Under the pieces are notes generated by a model. The model saw only the letters and a list, made by a program, of their open reading frames with translations, was not told the DNA's origin and searched no databases. This document shows positions 55,299 through 64,000 of a DNA stretch of 64,000 bases, one piece after another (within the stretch, counting starts at the first letter, position 1; every line of letters starts with the position of its first letter). The stretch is taken from NCBI GenBank assembly GCA_024742285.1, contig JANSYR010000001.1, forward strand, positions 310,001 to 374,000. The letters run 5' to 3'. The position numbers and the translations under genes are program-made. This DNA comes from a bacterium. Its GTDB lineage: Bacteria > Myxococcota_A > UBA9160 > UBA4427.

Positions 55299-56069
55299 AT
55301 GGGCAGAATGGATGGCAAGGTCGCGTTGATCAGCGGCGCGGCGCGCGGCCAGGGCGAGGCCGAAGCCCGCCGATTCGTCGCGGAGGGTGCACGAGTAGTG
55401 CTAGGCGACGTGCTCACCACCGAGTGTACCGCCGTCGCCGACTCGCTCGGGGACGCGGCGCGCGCGCTTCCCCTCGACGTGACTCGCGAGGGAGACTGGG
55501 CACGGGCCGTCGAGACGGCCCTCGACGCGTTCGGTCGGCTCGACGTGCTCGTGAACAACGCCGGCATCGTCCGAACCGGCGCGCTCGAATCGACCTCGCT
55601 CGAGGACTACCGCGCGGTCATCGACGTGAACCAGGTCGGCACCTTCCTGGGCATGCGCGCCGTCGTCTCCGCCATGCGCGAAGCCGGCGGCGGCTCGATC
55701 ATCAACATCTCGTCGAACGCCGGCATCGAAGGCGTGCAGGGCGTGATCGGCTACGTCGCCAGCAAATGGGCGATCCGCGGCATGACGAAGACGGCGGCCC
55801 TCGAGCTCGGGCGCTACGGCATCCGCGTGAACTCGGTCCACCCGGGTGGCGTCGCGACGCCGATGATCGGCGCCGACGACTTCGACTCGGTCGATCAGGA
55901 CGCCGTATGGGCGGGCCAGCCGATCCCCCGCGTCGGCCAGCCCGAAGAGATCGCGAACCTGGTGCTCTTCCTCGCCTCCGACGAGAGCAGCTACTCGACC
56001 GGCTCGGAGTTCGTCGCCGACGGCGGCGGACTCGCCGGCAACACCGCGCGCGGGGTCGACACGGACTAG
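55299..56069 (+). CDS. Short-chain dehydrogenase/reductase
   Basis: The 256-residue SDR has SGAARGQGEAEARRF, VNNAGIVRTGAL, ISSNAG and YVASKWAIRG. The pattern is close to 3-alpha/20-beta-hydroxysteroid dehydrogenases, so a steroid or bile-acid-like substrate is possible but not proven. The adjoining divergent SDR could act on the same skeleton. Confidence 0.92.
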   Translation: MGRMDGKVALISGAARGQGEAEARRFVAEGARVVLGDVLTTECTAVADSLGDAARALPLDVTREGDWARAVETALDAFGRLDVLVNNAGIVRTGALESTSLEDYRAVIDVNQVGTFLGMRAVVSAMREAGGGSIINISSNAGIEGVQGVIGYVASKWAIRGMTKTAALELGRYGIRVNSVHPGGVATPMIGADDFDSVDQDAVWAGQPIPRVGQPEEIANLVLFLASDESSYSTGSEFVADGGGLAGNTARGVDTD

Positions 56070-56163
56070 CTAGCGCCGCCGCTCGCCGCCCGCTGGAGAG
56101 GCGCTCGACAGGATTCCTGGTTGCGGTTCACTCGATGGGGAGCCATCTGCCATCGAGGTCCCC

Positions 56164-56805
56164 ATGAACCCTGCCCGCTTCGTGTCCGCTTCCCCTCTCC
56201 TGGTCTCGCTGTCGCTCGTCGCGATCCTTGCCGTCGTGGTCGCCGCCGCGAGTCCCGACCCGTCCGACGTGCGCGACCAGCTCGCGCTGATCGAGCTGAC
56301 CCACCGCTACGCCTGGGCGATCGACACCGTCGATCGCGACGAGCTTGCCCGCTTCTTCACCCCTGACGCGAGCGCCCACTACGTCGAGGTGGGGCCGAAG
56401 ATCCTCGGCCTCGACGTCCGCCTCGAAGGCTTCGACGAGATCTGGGACTGGCTCTACCAGGGCCTCGCCCATCGCAAGGGACCCGCGGGCCTGCCGATGC
56501 ACTACATGTCGAATCACCTGATCGAGCTCGACGGCGACACGGCCCGCCTCCGCTACTACATGCACAACCGCAGCCTGGCCGCAGGTGGCGTCTATTACGC
56601 CGAGGCCGTCCGGACTCCAGCCGGGTGGCGGATCGCGAAGCTGCGCCTCGAAGAGCAGACCTGGAAGCCGGAGGTCTACGAGAACACGCCGAAGCCCGAC
56701 ATGAAGCGCGGGCAGGCGCCGCAGTCGTCTCCGAGGACTCCCGCGGGCGCCGACCTCTCCGCGAACCTGCGCGACAGCGGACACGATCCTGTGTCACGCG
56801 GGTAG
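56164..56805 (+). CDS. Secreted SnoaL-like protein
   Basis: The 213-residue product starts with a signal peptide or anchor (LLVSLSLVAILAVVVAAAS) before an NTF2-like domain (DQLALIELTHRYAWAIDTVDRDELARFFTPDA). Exported SnoaL-like proteins are unusual; most are cytoplasmic. Its 3' end faces a truncated lipoprotein gene on the other strand. Confidence 0.82.
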   Translation: MNPARFVSASPLLVSLSLVAILAVVVAAASPDPSDVRDQLALIELTHRYAWAIDTVDRDELARFFTPDASAHYVEVGPKILGLDVRLEGFDEIWDWLYQGLAHRKGPAGLPMHYMSNHLIELDGDTARLRYYMHNRSLAAGGVYYAEAVRTPAGWRIAKLRLEEQTWKPEVYENTPKPDMKRGQAPQSSPRTPAGADLSANLRDSGHDPVSRG

Positions 56806-56811
56806 CGCCCC

Positions 56812-56998
56812 TCGAGAAGTCCCAGCGCGACAGGTCGATCCGGCCGTTCTCCGCGTGGGGGGCGGATTCGGAGCTCGCGCAGCCGGACAGGATCGCCGAA
56901 AGGACGATCCCGAGAACGAGGCGGAGGCGGCTCCTGTGGGGACGGATGGGCTTCACACGGGAAAGCCAATCCAGTCGAGACGCCCGAAAGCGCCGCAC
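56812..56998 (-). pseudogene. Truncated lipoprotein/7TMR-DISM-type sensor gene head
   Basis: From ATG 56998 the minus strand encodes a lipoprotein signal with lipobox ILSGC, then SSESAPHAENGRIDLSRWDF. The last part is the typical opening of 7TMR-DISM periplasmic sensor domains. After about 60 codons the family pattern stops and the frame runs antisense through the SnoaL-like gene, which is not plausible coding. The rest of the sensor appears deleted. Confidence 0.6.
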
Positions 56999-57085
56999 GG
57001 GAGATACGCGCGGTCATGTGTGGAGTCGTACACACACTGGCCCCGGGTTCCACCGCAGCGACCCTCGGAATGCGCAGAAGCGGGC

Positions 57086-57265
57086 CTAGTACCCCGTCTC
57101 GTTGTGCCTTCGCAGGCTGAGCGCGGTCCGTCGCTCGCGCATCTCGTCGCGGGTCTTCTGGAGCGCGGTCACGGTCTCCGTCTCGTCGTCGCCCATCGAT
57201 TCGAGCGCCAGACTGATGGTGTACATCCATTCGTCCAGCAGTCGGTCGTCGATCGTCTCTCGCAT
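57086..57265 (-). CDS. Small 59-residue protein of unknown function
   Basis: The frame has ATG 57265 seven bases after AGGAG and ends with TAG at 57086. The product is acidic-then-basic and helical, from RETIDDRLLDEWMYTISLAL through SMGDDETETVTALQKTRDEM to SLRRHNETGY. No family recognised. It precedes the GH15 gene on the same strand but lies upstream... downstream of it in transcription, separated by 144 bp from the GH15 stop side. Confidence 0.65.
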   Translation of the reverse strand: MRETIDDRLLDEWMYTISLALESMGDDETETVTALQKTRDEMRERRTALSLRRHNETGY

Positions 57266-57409
57266 GGCTCTCTCCTGTGCCGAACAGGGCGGAACCTAGC
57301 GGCGAGGCTGAACCGTGTACACCGCTCGCGCTGCGCGAATCGCGTCCGATCCGGTTCCCGAACCGCCCGTGTGGGCGGAGGCTCGCACCCTTCGCTCCGA
57401 TCGCTCGGA

Positions 57410-59227
57410 CTAGAACGCGTCTTCCCAGGAGCGCGAGAGCCGCATCGCCGAGTTGATCAGACCGACCATCGAATAGGTCTGCGGGAAGTTCCCCCAGAGC
57501 TCGCCGCTCTCGGTGTCGAGGTCCTCCGAGAGGAGCCCGACGGCGTTCCGCTTCGCGAGCATGTTCTCGAAGAGCTTGCGGGCCTCGTCCCTGCGGCCGA
57601 TCGCGGCGAGGGCGTCGACGAACCAGAAGGTGCAGATGTTGAACGCGGTCTGCGGAACGCCGAAGTCGTCGGCGACGATGTACCGGTAGAGATAATCGCC
57701 CCGTCGGAGGTCGCGCTCGACCGCGTTCACCGTCGCCACGTAGCGCGGGTCGTCCGCACGGACGAAGCCGAGCTGTTCGAGGAGCAGGAGCGACGCATCC
57801 GACTCCGTCCCGTCGAAGGTCGCCGCGAAGTACGGCGCTCCGTCCAACGAGCCGTCGGCGCGGGGCCCCGCGGTGGCGCGCGTTTCGATTTCCTCGCGCA
57901 TCTCTTCTGCGTGCTTCCGCCAGTAATCCGCACGCTCGGGCCGCTCCAGGCGACCGGCGATCCTCGCCAGCCGGTCACAGGCCGCCCAGCACATCACGGC
58001 GGAGAACGTATGTACGCTCGCTCGCGTCCGCAGCTCCCAGAGACCGGCGTCGGGCGTGTTCCAGACGCGGATCGCGCGCTCGCCCACGACTTCGAGCAGC
58101 CCGTAGAGCTGCTCGCTCGCGGGATGGAGCAGGCGCGCATCGAAGAAGGCCTGGGTCGCGGCGAGGACGGCGGACCCGTAGACGTCGTTCTGGATGTGCT
58201 CGTGGGCCTGGTTGCCGACCCGAACGGGGCCCATCCCCCGATAGCCGGGCAGCGCCGCTTCCTGGCGCTCGATCAACGCACTCTCGAGACCGATCCCGTA
58301 GACCGGTTGGAGGCTGCCCTCCGGCCCCGCCCCGGCCACGAGATTCGTCAGGTAGGCGAGGTAGCTCTCCATCGTGCCTGTCGCGCCGAGGCGATTCAGG
58401 GCATGGATCACGAAATACGCGTCCCGCAGCCAGCAGAAACGGTAGTCCCAGTTCCGCTCGGAGCCCGAATGCTCGGGGATCGAAGTCGTCAGCGCGGCGA
58501 CGATCGCGCCGGTCTCCTCGAAGTGACAGAGCTGGAGCGTGATCGCGGCGCGAATCACCGCCTCCTGCCACTCGAAGGGAATCGAGAGCCCACGGACCCA
58601 TTCGAGCCAATGTCGGCGCGTTCGCTCCTCGTATTCCGCGACGGTCGAGGCGATCGGATCCTTCCAGGTCTCGTCCGGCCCCAGGATCAGATGGATCGGC
58701 TGCCCGAGGGTGAAGGGCGTCTCGTCTTCGATGTAGGCGAGCGGCGCGTCGGTCGTCAGCCGCAGGAAGATCCCCTCCGTGATGTATCGGATGTGGTTCG
58801 AGCCGCGGGTCGTCGCGGCCTCGGCCTGGCCATAGTTCCCGCGCGGACGCAGGCGGACGCGGATCCTCGGCTCGCCGGCGAGGGGCGTGATCGTCCGCAT
58901 GATCATCGTCGGGCGATAGACGCGGCCGTAGTTCGCGAATCGAGGCGCGAAGTCCCGGATCTCGATCGCCGAGCCGCGGGAGTCCCGGAGCGTCGTCTTG
59001 ACGATCGCCGTATGCCCCTCGTAGGACTGCTCGCTCTCGACGAGATCGAGCAGCTCGACGGCGAATACGCCCTCGTCGTCGATCGTCTCGTCGAGCAGCG
59101 CACAGAAGACCGGGTCGGAGTCGAAGCGCGGCAGGCACGCCCAGACGAGTCGGGCTTCGGCGTCGAGCAGGCCGGCCCAGGAGCAGTTTCCGATCACGGC
59201 GAGCTCGAGAGACGGTCGATTGGGCAT
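57410..59227 (-). CDS. GH15 glycoside hydrolase (glucoamylase/trehalase type)
   Basis: The 605-residue protein begins LELAVIGNCSWAGLLDAEARLVWACLPRFDSDP, the opening of the GH15 trehalase-like group, and has the catalytic-domain segments RNWDYRFCWLRDAYF and GNFPQTYSMVGLINSAM with the second general acid region EDLDTESGELWGNFP. ATG 59227 is six bases after GGAGG, which decides it over the ATG at 59233. It is divergent from the trehalose-synthesis gene with only 32 bp between the starts, so it may be a trehalase balancing synthesis and breakdown. Confidence 0.92.
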   Translation of the reverse strand: MPNRPSLELAVIGNCSWAGLLDAEARLVWACLPRFDSDPVFCALLDETIDDEGVFAVELLDLVESEQSYEGHTAIVKTTLRDSRGSAIEIRDFAPRFANYGRVYRPTMIMRTITPLAGEPRIRVRLRPRGNYGQAEAATTRGSNHIRYITEGIFLRLTTDAPLAYIEDETPFTLGQPIHLILGPDETWKDPIASTVAEYEERTRRHWLEWVRGLSIPFEWQEAVIRAAITLQLCHFEETGAIVAALTTSIPEHSGSERNWDYRFCWLRDAYFVIHALNRLGATGTMESYLAYLTNLVAGAGPEGSLQPVYGIGLESALIERQEAALPGYRGMGPVRVGNQAHEHIQNDVYGSAVLAATQAFFDARLLHPASEQLYGLLEVVGERAIRVWNTPDAGLWELRTRASVHTFSAVMCWAACDRLARIAGRLERPERADYWRKHAEEMREEIETRATAGPRADGSLDGAPYFAATFDGTESDASLLLLEQLGFVRADDPRYVATVNAVERDLRRGDYLYRYIVADDFGVPQTAFNICTFWFVDALAAIGRRDEARKLFENMLAKRNAVGLLSEDLDTESGELWGNFPQTYSMVGLINSAMRLSRSWEDAF

Positions 59228-59259
59228 TGGCATCCTCCGGAAGCGCCTATCTTTGCGCA

Positions 59260-61491
59260 ATGGTCGAGCGGACGAAACGGGGAAAGCTGATCGTTGCGAG
59301 CAATCGGCTCCCGGTCACGGTGAAGCGCAGTCAGGGGAAGCTCCGCGCGGAGCGTTCGTCCGGTGGGCTCGTGGCGGCGATGGAGCCTGCCATGCAGCGC
59401 CAGGGCGGGGTCTGGATCGGTTGGCCCGGAACCCAGCTGAAGGCCGGTGAGACGTTGGAAGTCGAGGGAGCCACCTTCGACATGGATCCGATCCAACTCT
59501 CGCCCTCGGAGACGAAGCGCTTCTATCACGGCTTCTCGAACGGCGCGCTCTGGCCGCTCTTCCACTCGCTACCCGAGCGGATGCAGCTCGACCCCCGAAA
59601 CTGGTCGACCTACGAAACGATCAACCAGCGCTTCGCCGACGCGATCGTCGAGCAGCTCGAAGACGACGACCTCGTCTGGATCCACGACTACCACCTGGCG
59701 CTCTGCCCCGAGCTCGTGCGGCGGGCAAGGCCCGATGCGCGAATCGCCTTCTTTCTCCACATTCCCTTCCCGCCCTTCGACCTCTTCCGGATCCTGCCGA
59801 CCTACCACGCAGTCCTGCGCGGGCTCCTGGCCAGTGACCTCGTGGGATTCCACTGCCCCGGCTACGTCGCCAACTTCGAGGACTGCGTCGAACGCCTGCT
59901 CGGCGTACGCGTCGATCGGGCGAACGGCGAGATCGAGCACGGCGATCGGGTCGCCCGGGTCTCGGACTTCCCGCTCGGGATCGACTACGCGCGCTACGAG
60001 AAGGCCGCGCGTGAAGGACCGCGGCCCCGGCGCGCGCCCCACGAGAAGATCATCCTCGGCGTGGATCGCCTCGACTACACCAAGGGTATCCCCGAACGCC
60101 TGCGCGCCTACGAACGGATGCTCGAGCTCCATTCGGAGATGCGCGGCGAGGTCAGCTTCGTGCAGATCGCGGTGCCGTCCCGGGAGCAGGTCACCGAGTA
60201 TCAGTCGCTCAAGCGCGAGATCGACGAGCTGGTCGGACGGATCAACGGACGCTTCGGGCGAAGCGACTGGACGCCGATCCGGTACATCCACCGCTCCATC
60301 GACGGCGCCAAGCTTTCCGCGCTCTATCGCGACGCGGCGGTCGCCCTCGTGACGCCGCTCCGGGACGGCATGAACCTCGTCGCCAAGGAGTTCGTCGCGA
60401 GCCAGACGGATGATCCAGGCGTGCTCCTCCTCTCGCGGATGGCGGGCGCCGCGGAGACGATGCGCGAGGCACTCCGTGTGAACCCCTACAACGTCGAGGG
60501 CGTCGCCGAAGCGCTCCACCGAGCGCTCGTCATGCCCTCCGACGAACGCGAGGCGCGCATGCGGGCGCTCCAGCGACGGGAGCGCAAGCACGACCTCGGC
60601 GAGTGGCTCGATCTCTTCATCGGCCGGGCGACCGCGCCGCGACACTCGATGCGCCCGGTCGCCAAAGACGACTTCGAGAGCTGGCTCGGCGCGTTCTCGG
60701 GGACGCATCCGCTGGCGATCTTCCTCGACTTCGACGGCACTCTCGCGCCGATCGCTCCGCACCCCTCGCTCGTGAAGATCGGAGACGGCATGCGAGAGGC
60801 GCTCGCTGATTGCAGCGGCCGCCCCGACACCGATCTCGCGATCGTCTCGGGGCGCGGACTCGCGGACGTCCGCCGGATGGTCGACAACGATCGCTTCGTC
60901 TACGCCGGAAACCACGGACTCGAGATCGCCGGCCCGGGGATCGAGACGTACCGCCATCCCGACATCGCGCACTACGAGCGCCGGGCCGTGGAGCTCGTCT
61001 CGGATCTCGAACGCATCGAGGCGGACGGGGCCTGGGTCGAAGCGAAGGGGGCTTCGCTGACCTTCCATTTCCGGGAGGTCGAAGCGGAGGAGCACGAGGC
61101 CCTCGCGGAGAAGGCGCGCGCGGCGATTCGTGAGGCGGGATTCCAGGCGCGCGATGCCCTGTGCGCGGTCGAGGCGCGCCCACCGATCGGCTGGGACAAA
61201 GGCCATGCGGTCCTTCACGTCCTCCGAACGAAGTATGGTCCGGGCTGGTCGGAGTCGGTCCGCGTGATCTACGTGGGCGACGACGAGACCGACGAAGACG
61301 CCTTCCGGAGTCTGCACGGGCTCGGCATGACGTTCCGCGTCGGCGCCGCAACCCAGCCGACGCGCGCCCGCCGACGACTGAGCGACGTGCGGGCCGTCGA
61401 GACGATGCTCCAATGGATCGCCGGACGTCCGCAGGGAAGCACCTTCGACCGCGCGATCAGCCCGCCTGCACCCGAGCACCCCGGTACATGA
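59260..61491 (+). CDS. otsA: Fused trehalose-6-phosphate synthase/phosphatase (OtsA-OtsB)
   Basis: The 743-residue protein joins a GT20 synthase ([62 protein letters not shown]) to a HAD phosphatase with [11 protein letters not shown] (D490, D492) and [12 protein letters not shown] (D674, D675). It makes trehalose from UDP-glucose and glucose-6-phosphate in one polypeptide. No ribosome site precedes ATG 59260; a TATCTT box eight bases before it suggests a leaderless transcript. Confidence 0.96.
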   Translation: MVERTKRGKLIVASNRLPVTVKRSQGKLRAERSSGGLVAAMEPAMQRQGGVWIGWPGTQLKAGETLEVEGATFDMDPIQLSPSETKRFYHGFSNGALWPLFHSLPERMQLDPRNWSTYETINQRFADAIVEQLEDDDLVWIHDYHLALCPELVRRARPDARIAFFLHIPFPPFDLFRILPTYHAVLRGLLASDLVGFHCPGYVANFEDCVERLLGVRVDRANGEIEHGDRVARVSDFPLGIDYARYEKAAREGPRPRRAPHEKIILGVDRLDYTKGIPERLRAYERMLELHSEMRGEVSFVQIAVPSREQVTEYQSLKREIDELVGRINGRFGRSDWTPIRYIHRSIDGAKLSALYRDAAVALVTPLRDGMNLVAKEFVASQTDDPGVLLLSRMAGAAETMREALRVNPYNVEGVAEALHRALVMPSDEREARMRALQRRERKHDLGEWLDLFIGRATAPRHSMRPVAKDDFESWLGAFSGTHPLAIFLDFDGTLAPIAPHPSLVKIGDGMREALADCSGRPDTDLAIVSGRGLADVRRMVDNDRFVYAGNHGLEIAGPGIETYRHPDIAHYERRAVELVSDLERIEADGAWVEAKGASLTFHFREVEAEEHEALAEKARAAIREAGFQARDALCAVEARPPIGWDKGHAVLHVLRTKYGPGWSESVRVIYVGDDETDEDAFRSLHGLGMTFRVGAATQPTRARRRLSDVRAVETMLQWIAGRPQGSTFDRAISPPAPEHPGT

Positions 61492-62554
61492 CCTCGCGAC
61501 GCATCTCGTAGCGTCGCCGGAGCTCCGGCAGGTCGTCGGCGTGCCCGATCACGACGACCGTATCGCCTTCGGCCAGGAGCGCGGACTCGTCGGGATTGAC
61601 GTCGACGCTGCCGTCGGCGCGTCGCAAGCCCACGATCAGGAACCCGTGATTGCCGCCGATCTCGATCTCGCGGACGGGTCTCTCGATCAGCGGAGAGCCC
61701 TCGACGACACAGAGCTCCTCCATTCGGAGGCCGAGCTGACCGAGGTCCTGGCCGAGGTCGATTCCCGTCTGAGAGGAGGCCTGGAGCAGTGACTCCGCAG
61801 AGGGATGGACGATCAGGCTCGCGATCCGGTCGGCACCGATCGCCGTAGGGAGCACGACGTCCGTCGCCCCGCTCCGCGTGAGCTTCGACTCGCTGCTCGG
61901 ATGCTCGGCCCGCGCGATCACCGGGAGATCCGGGCGCAGTCCGGTCGCCGTCAGCGTGACGAAGACGTTCGCCGAGTCCGTCGGCAGGACCGTCGCGAGG
62001 CGGCTCGCCTGCTCGATCCCGGCCGCACGAAGGACGTCCTCTTCGGCCGCGTCCCCGCGCACGACCGCGTAGCCCGCCACCTTCGCTCGCTCGATCCGCT
62101 CGACGGATTCGTCGATCACCACCAGCTCCTGCCGGGCTTCGGCGAGGCGCTGCGCGAGGATCGCGCCGACCCGGCCGTACCCACAGACGATCACGTGATC
62201 CCGCATCTTCTTGATCTCCAGGCCCTGCCGCCGCTCGCGGAGCGCACGGTTGATTTCCCCTTCTGCGACGAACTGGACGAACCCGCCGACCGCGTAGACC
62301 GCCGTCGCATAGCCCGCCACGATGAGCCCGCTCGTGAAGAGCCGAAGCCCCTCGTCGTCGACCGGCCGGACTTCGCCGTAGCCGACTCCGAAGATCGTGA
62401 TGACCACCATGTAGGTCGCATCGAGCAGCGACCAGCCCGCCGCGACGTACCCCCCGACGCCGACGGCACAGGTCGCCACGAAGAGGGCGAGACCCTGGAG
62501 CATGTGCCGCATCGTCGATCGCAAGCCGACTCCGATCTCGCGCCACGCACTCAC
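61457..62554 (-). CDS. Potassium channel with RCK/TrkA-N and TrkA-C domains
   Basis: The 365-residue protein has two transmembrane helices (about 19-40 and 71-92) around the pore loop VVITIFGVGYGEVRP, with the selectivity filter V57-G58-Y59-G60. An RCK domain follows with the NAD-type motif VIVCGYGRVG (121-130), then a TrkA-C domain near 270-345. It would be a gated K+ channel. Its end overlaps the convergent trehalose gene by 35 bases. Pairing of osmolyte synthesis and K+ flux suggests osmotic control. Confidence 0.93.
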   Translation of the reverse strand: MSAWREIGVGLRSTMRHMLQGLALFVATCAVGVGGYVAAGWSLLDATYMVVITIFGVGYGEVRPVDDEGLRLFTSGLIVAGYATAVYAVGGFVQFVAEGEINRALRERRQGLEIKKMRDHVIVCGYGRVGAILAQRLAEARQELVVIDESVERIERAKVAGYAVVRGDAAEEDVLRAAGIEQASRLATVLPTDSANVFVTLTATGLRPDLPVIARAEHPSSESKLTRSGATDVVLPTAIGADRIASLIVHPSAESLLQASSQTGIDLGQDLGQLGLRMEELCVVEGSPLIERPVREIEIGGNHGFLIVGLRRADGSVDVNPDESALLAEGDTVVVIGHADDLPELRRRYEMRREVMYRGARVQAG

Positions 62555-62588
62555 CGGATCGGGCGCGAACGCGTCAGGGGGTGCGTCG

Positions 62589-63161
62589 CTAGAGCGGAGG
62601 GGCCTTTCGCCAGTCGCGCTCGAGAGCCTGCTCCGAGACCACGGCCGAGCTCGGCGCCGTGACCGGCGCGAGCCAGAACCAATCGTCGACCTCGCCGTCG
62701 CGGGTCCGGATCAGGCAGCGACGCGGGCGGAGGCCGAAGCGGCCGAAATGCGCGAGGACGTGGGCCACCAGCCCGCTCGAATCCTTGCCGACGACGTTGG
62801 CGTAGACGTGGCCGGGCTCCTCACGGGAGAGCCGGACCGAGATCGAGATGACCGGCGTCGGAAGCGTGGGCACCGCCCTCGGCGACCGGCGAGCCATCTG
62901 CAGGAAGTCGTGGCGAAGCGGGCCGCGCGTCGGGGAATCGATCAGGAAGCTCGCGGCCCACACGCCCTGCTTCGTCTTCATCGCCTCGGCCTCGACGACC
63001 TGCAGATCCGTCGCGAAGAGATGGAGACAGAAGTTGCCGAGCCAGTCCGATCCGAATCGGCCCCAGAGGTCGAGCCGGTGCTGCGCGCCTTCGAGATCGC
63101 ACTCGAAGCCGTTCGGCTCGATCGCCGCGCGCGCAGCGACGTCATCCAGCGAACCAGGCAT
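62589..63161 (-). CDS. Protein with ACT-like C-terminal half
   Basis: The 190-residue product from ATG 63161 (MPGSLDDVAARAAIEPNG) has GGGAA upstream; a longer open frame exists to 63341 but looks less coded. The C-terminal half HVYANVVGKDSSGLVAHVLA and FGLRPRRCLIRTRDGEVDDW has the beta-alpha-beta rhythm and GLVAHV segment of ACT domains, which bind amino acids. The N-terminal half is unrecognised. It lies 35 bp downstream of the channel gene start, on the same strand upstream in transcription. Confidence 0.68.
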   Translation of the reverse strand: MPGSLDDVAARAAIEPNGFECDLEGAQHRLDLWGRFGSDWLGNFCLHLFATDLQVVEAEAMKTKQGVWAASFLIDSPTRGPLRHDFLQMARRSPRAVPTLPTPVISISVRLSREEPGHVYANVVGKDSSGLVAHVLAHFGRFGLRPRRCLIRTRDGEVDDWFWLAPVTAPSSAVVSEQALERDWRKAPPL

Positions 63162-63316
63162 GTCCGCTTCCCCCAGCTTGGCGTTGTCCGTGCCAGGAGA
63201 GGGGTGCAATGCGCATGCCGCGTAGAGTCGCGCCAGATTGCGCTCGAATCGGTCTCGATCGACCCGCTTTGCGACGGTGTGTGAGCGCCTGACCGAACCG
63301 CCTGCATGGAAGCCGG

Positions 63317-63601
63317 TCAGCGACGCCTTCGGAGCGCGCACGAACCTGCGCCCCGCCCGCCGAGCGGACAGGCGCCCCAGGCCGCCGAAGAAGGTGCCGA
63401 AGGGCCCGGATCAGGATCCTTCGTGATGGTGATGGTCACCTTCCGCGCCGTCACCCCGTGATGGTGGCGTTCGTATTCGGAAGCGTGGCCGTCCGCGCCG
63501 TGATGATGCTCGTGCTCTCCTGGCTCCCAGACTTCCCCGGAGTAGCCACACCCCACCCCCACGTCGCCGCGACCGGGGGTTGCCAGCGGAGTTAGACTCA
63601 C
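63317..63601 (-). CDS. Possible small histidine-rich peptide
   Basis: A 94-codon frame from GTG 63601 holds two histidine clusters, GEHEHHHGADGHASEYERHHHG (split here by a short linker), followed by VTARKVTITITKDPDPGP and an arginine tail. Codon third positions are mostly G or C, as in real genes here. There is no strong ribosome site and no signal peptide, and the C-terminal part is low complexity. It could be a metal-binding peptide or chance; this gap otherwise holds the promoter for the thiolase-like gene. Confidence 0.3.
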   Translation of the reverse strand: MSLTPLATPGRGDVGVGCGYSGEVWEPGEHEHHHGADGHASEYERHHHGVTARKVTITITKDPDPGPSAPSSAAWGACPLGGRGAGSCALRRRR

Positions 63602-63645
63602 CGAGCGCCCCGTGGGCGGGGAATGACACGGTCCGAGGAGATGAG

Positions 63646-64000
63646 ATGAGCGGAACGATCCGGGACGAGGCCGCGATCGTCGGAATGGGATCGACGGCGC
63701 TCTCGAGCAAGGGCGGACTCGAAGAGGACGAGCTCACCCTGGCCTGCCTCGCGATCTCCGCCGCGATCGACGATGCGGGTCTCGAGCCGTCGGACGTGGA
63801 CGGTCTCGCGCTCTTCGACATGGAATCGAAGCGCGAGGTCGAAGTCGCGCGCAACCTCGGACTCGGCGAGATCACCTTCTTCGCCGAGGTGGGCTACGGC
63901 GGCGGTGCGGCCTGCGCGACGGTCGGCCACGCCGCGATGGCGGTGGCGTCCGGCCAGTGCGACGTGGCGGTCGCCTGGCGCGCGCGAAAGCGGGCCGCGA
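63646..64000 (+). CDS. Thiolase-like lipid-transfer family protein (partial, right edge)
   Basis: ATG 63646 follows GAGGAG and opens a frame that remains open to the edge (118 residues seen). The product reads AAIVGMGSTALSSKGGLEED, ACLAISAAIDDAGLEPSDVDG and GGAACATVGHAAMAVASGQC, the N-terminal half of SCP-X/lipid-transfer thiolase-like proteins that often form complexes with a DUF35 Zn-ribbon protein in steroid side-chain breakdown. The C-terminal active-site region is not visible. Confidence 0.85.
   Translation, partial: MSGTIRDEAAIVGMGSTALSSKGGLEEDELTLACLAISAAIDDAGLEPSDVDGLALFDMESKREVEVARNLGLGEITFFAEVGYGGGAACATVGHAAMAVASGQCDVAVAWRARKRAA

Noticed and set aside
52730..56167. A 1,145-codon open frame on the plus strand
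   Set aside because: It runs antisense to well-supported amidohydrolase and SDR genes and has no domain pattern; such frames are common in high-GC DNA.

Overview
The window is high-GC bacterial DNA with dense genes, frequent ATGA/GTGA overlaps and almost no spare sequence. There is no rRNA gene or phylogenetic marker, so placement is inference. PEP-CTERM sorting signals, a cyclic-di-GMP riboswitch, a UGSC selenoprotein and a very large set of acyl-CoA, P450, SDR and CaiB genes together suggest an uncultured, probably marine or soil, deltaproteobacterial-type lineage (Myxococcota, Binatota or a relative) living on lipids, steroids or aromatics.

Layout. 1-12.5 kb is an accessory segment. It holds a 2,563-residue SpvB/FG-GAP/Rhs surface protein, an overlapping downstream secreted protein that runs off the left edge, a stand-alone Lnt-like N-acyltransferase, and two PEP-CTERM proteins. 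It ends at a tRNA-Arg(GCG) gene whose 3' end points into the segment. A 45-bp near-copy of that 3' half lies 1.27 kb away, which looks like an old tRNA attachment site. 12.7-35.7 kb is a catabolic region: crotonase, Baeyer-Villiger-type monooxygenase, thioesterases, beta-hydroxyacid dehydrogenase, CaiB CoA-transferase, acyl-CoA dehydrogenase, SDRs, amidohydrolase, desaturase, malate synthase G with a divergent TetR gene over a clear operator, TauD dioxygenase, epoxide hydrolase, P450, and crotonyl-CoA carboxylase/reductase. 36-37.4 kb is a c-di-GMP-I riboswitch in front of an EAL/HDOD protein. 38.5-42.3 kb is a four-gene membrane operon ending in SGNH-like and MBOAT genes, probably for acylation of an exported glycan. 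42.4-47.2 kb runs P450, MFS exporter, cupin, an unrecognised 363-residue protein and a UGSC selenoprotein. 47.2-56.8 kb returns to catabolism (EthD/phosphotransferase/lipocalin-like operon, P450, cyclase, D-aminoacylase-type amidohydrolase, SDRs). 57-62.6 kb carries a GH15 enzyme divergent from a fused trehalose-6-phosphate synthase/phosphatase, then a potassium channel. The right edge starts a thiolase-like gene.

The strongest unusual item is at 46,632-47,177. An in-frame TGA at 46,926 sits exactly at the U of a U-G-S-C motif, coding continues for 82 codons, and a 7-bp stem with a GU-containing loop follows at the same spacing as in E. coli fdhF. Conventional gene calling would cut this gene at 98 codons and lose its active site.

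Three gene remnants (a PEP-CTERM tail at 50.3 kb, a 7TMR-DISM-type lipoprotein head at 56.9 kb and a tRNA fragment at 11.1 kb) show past rearrangement.
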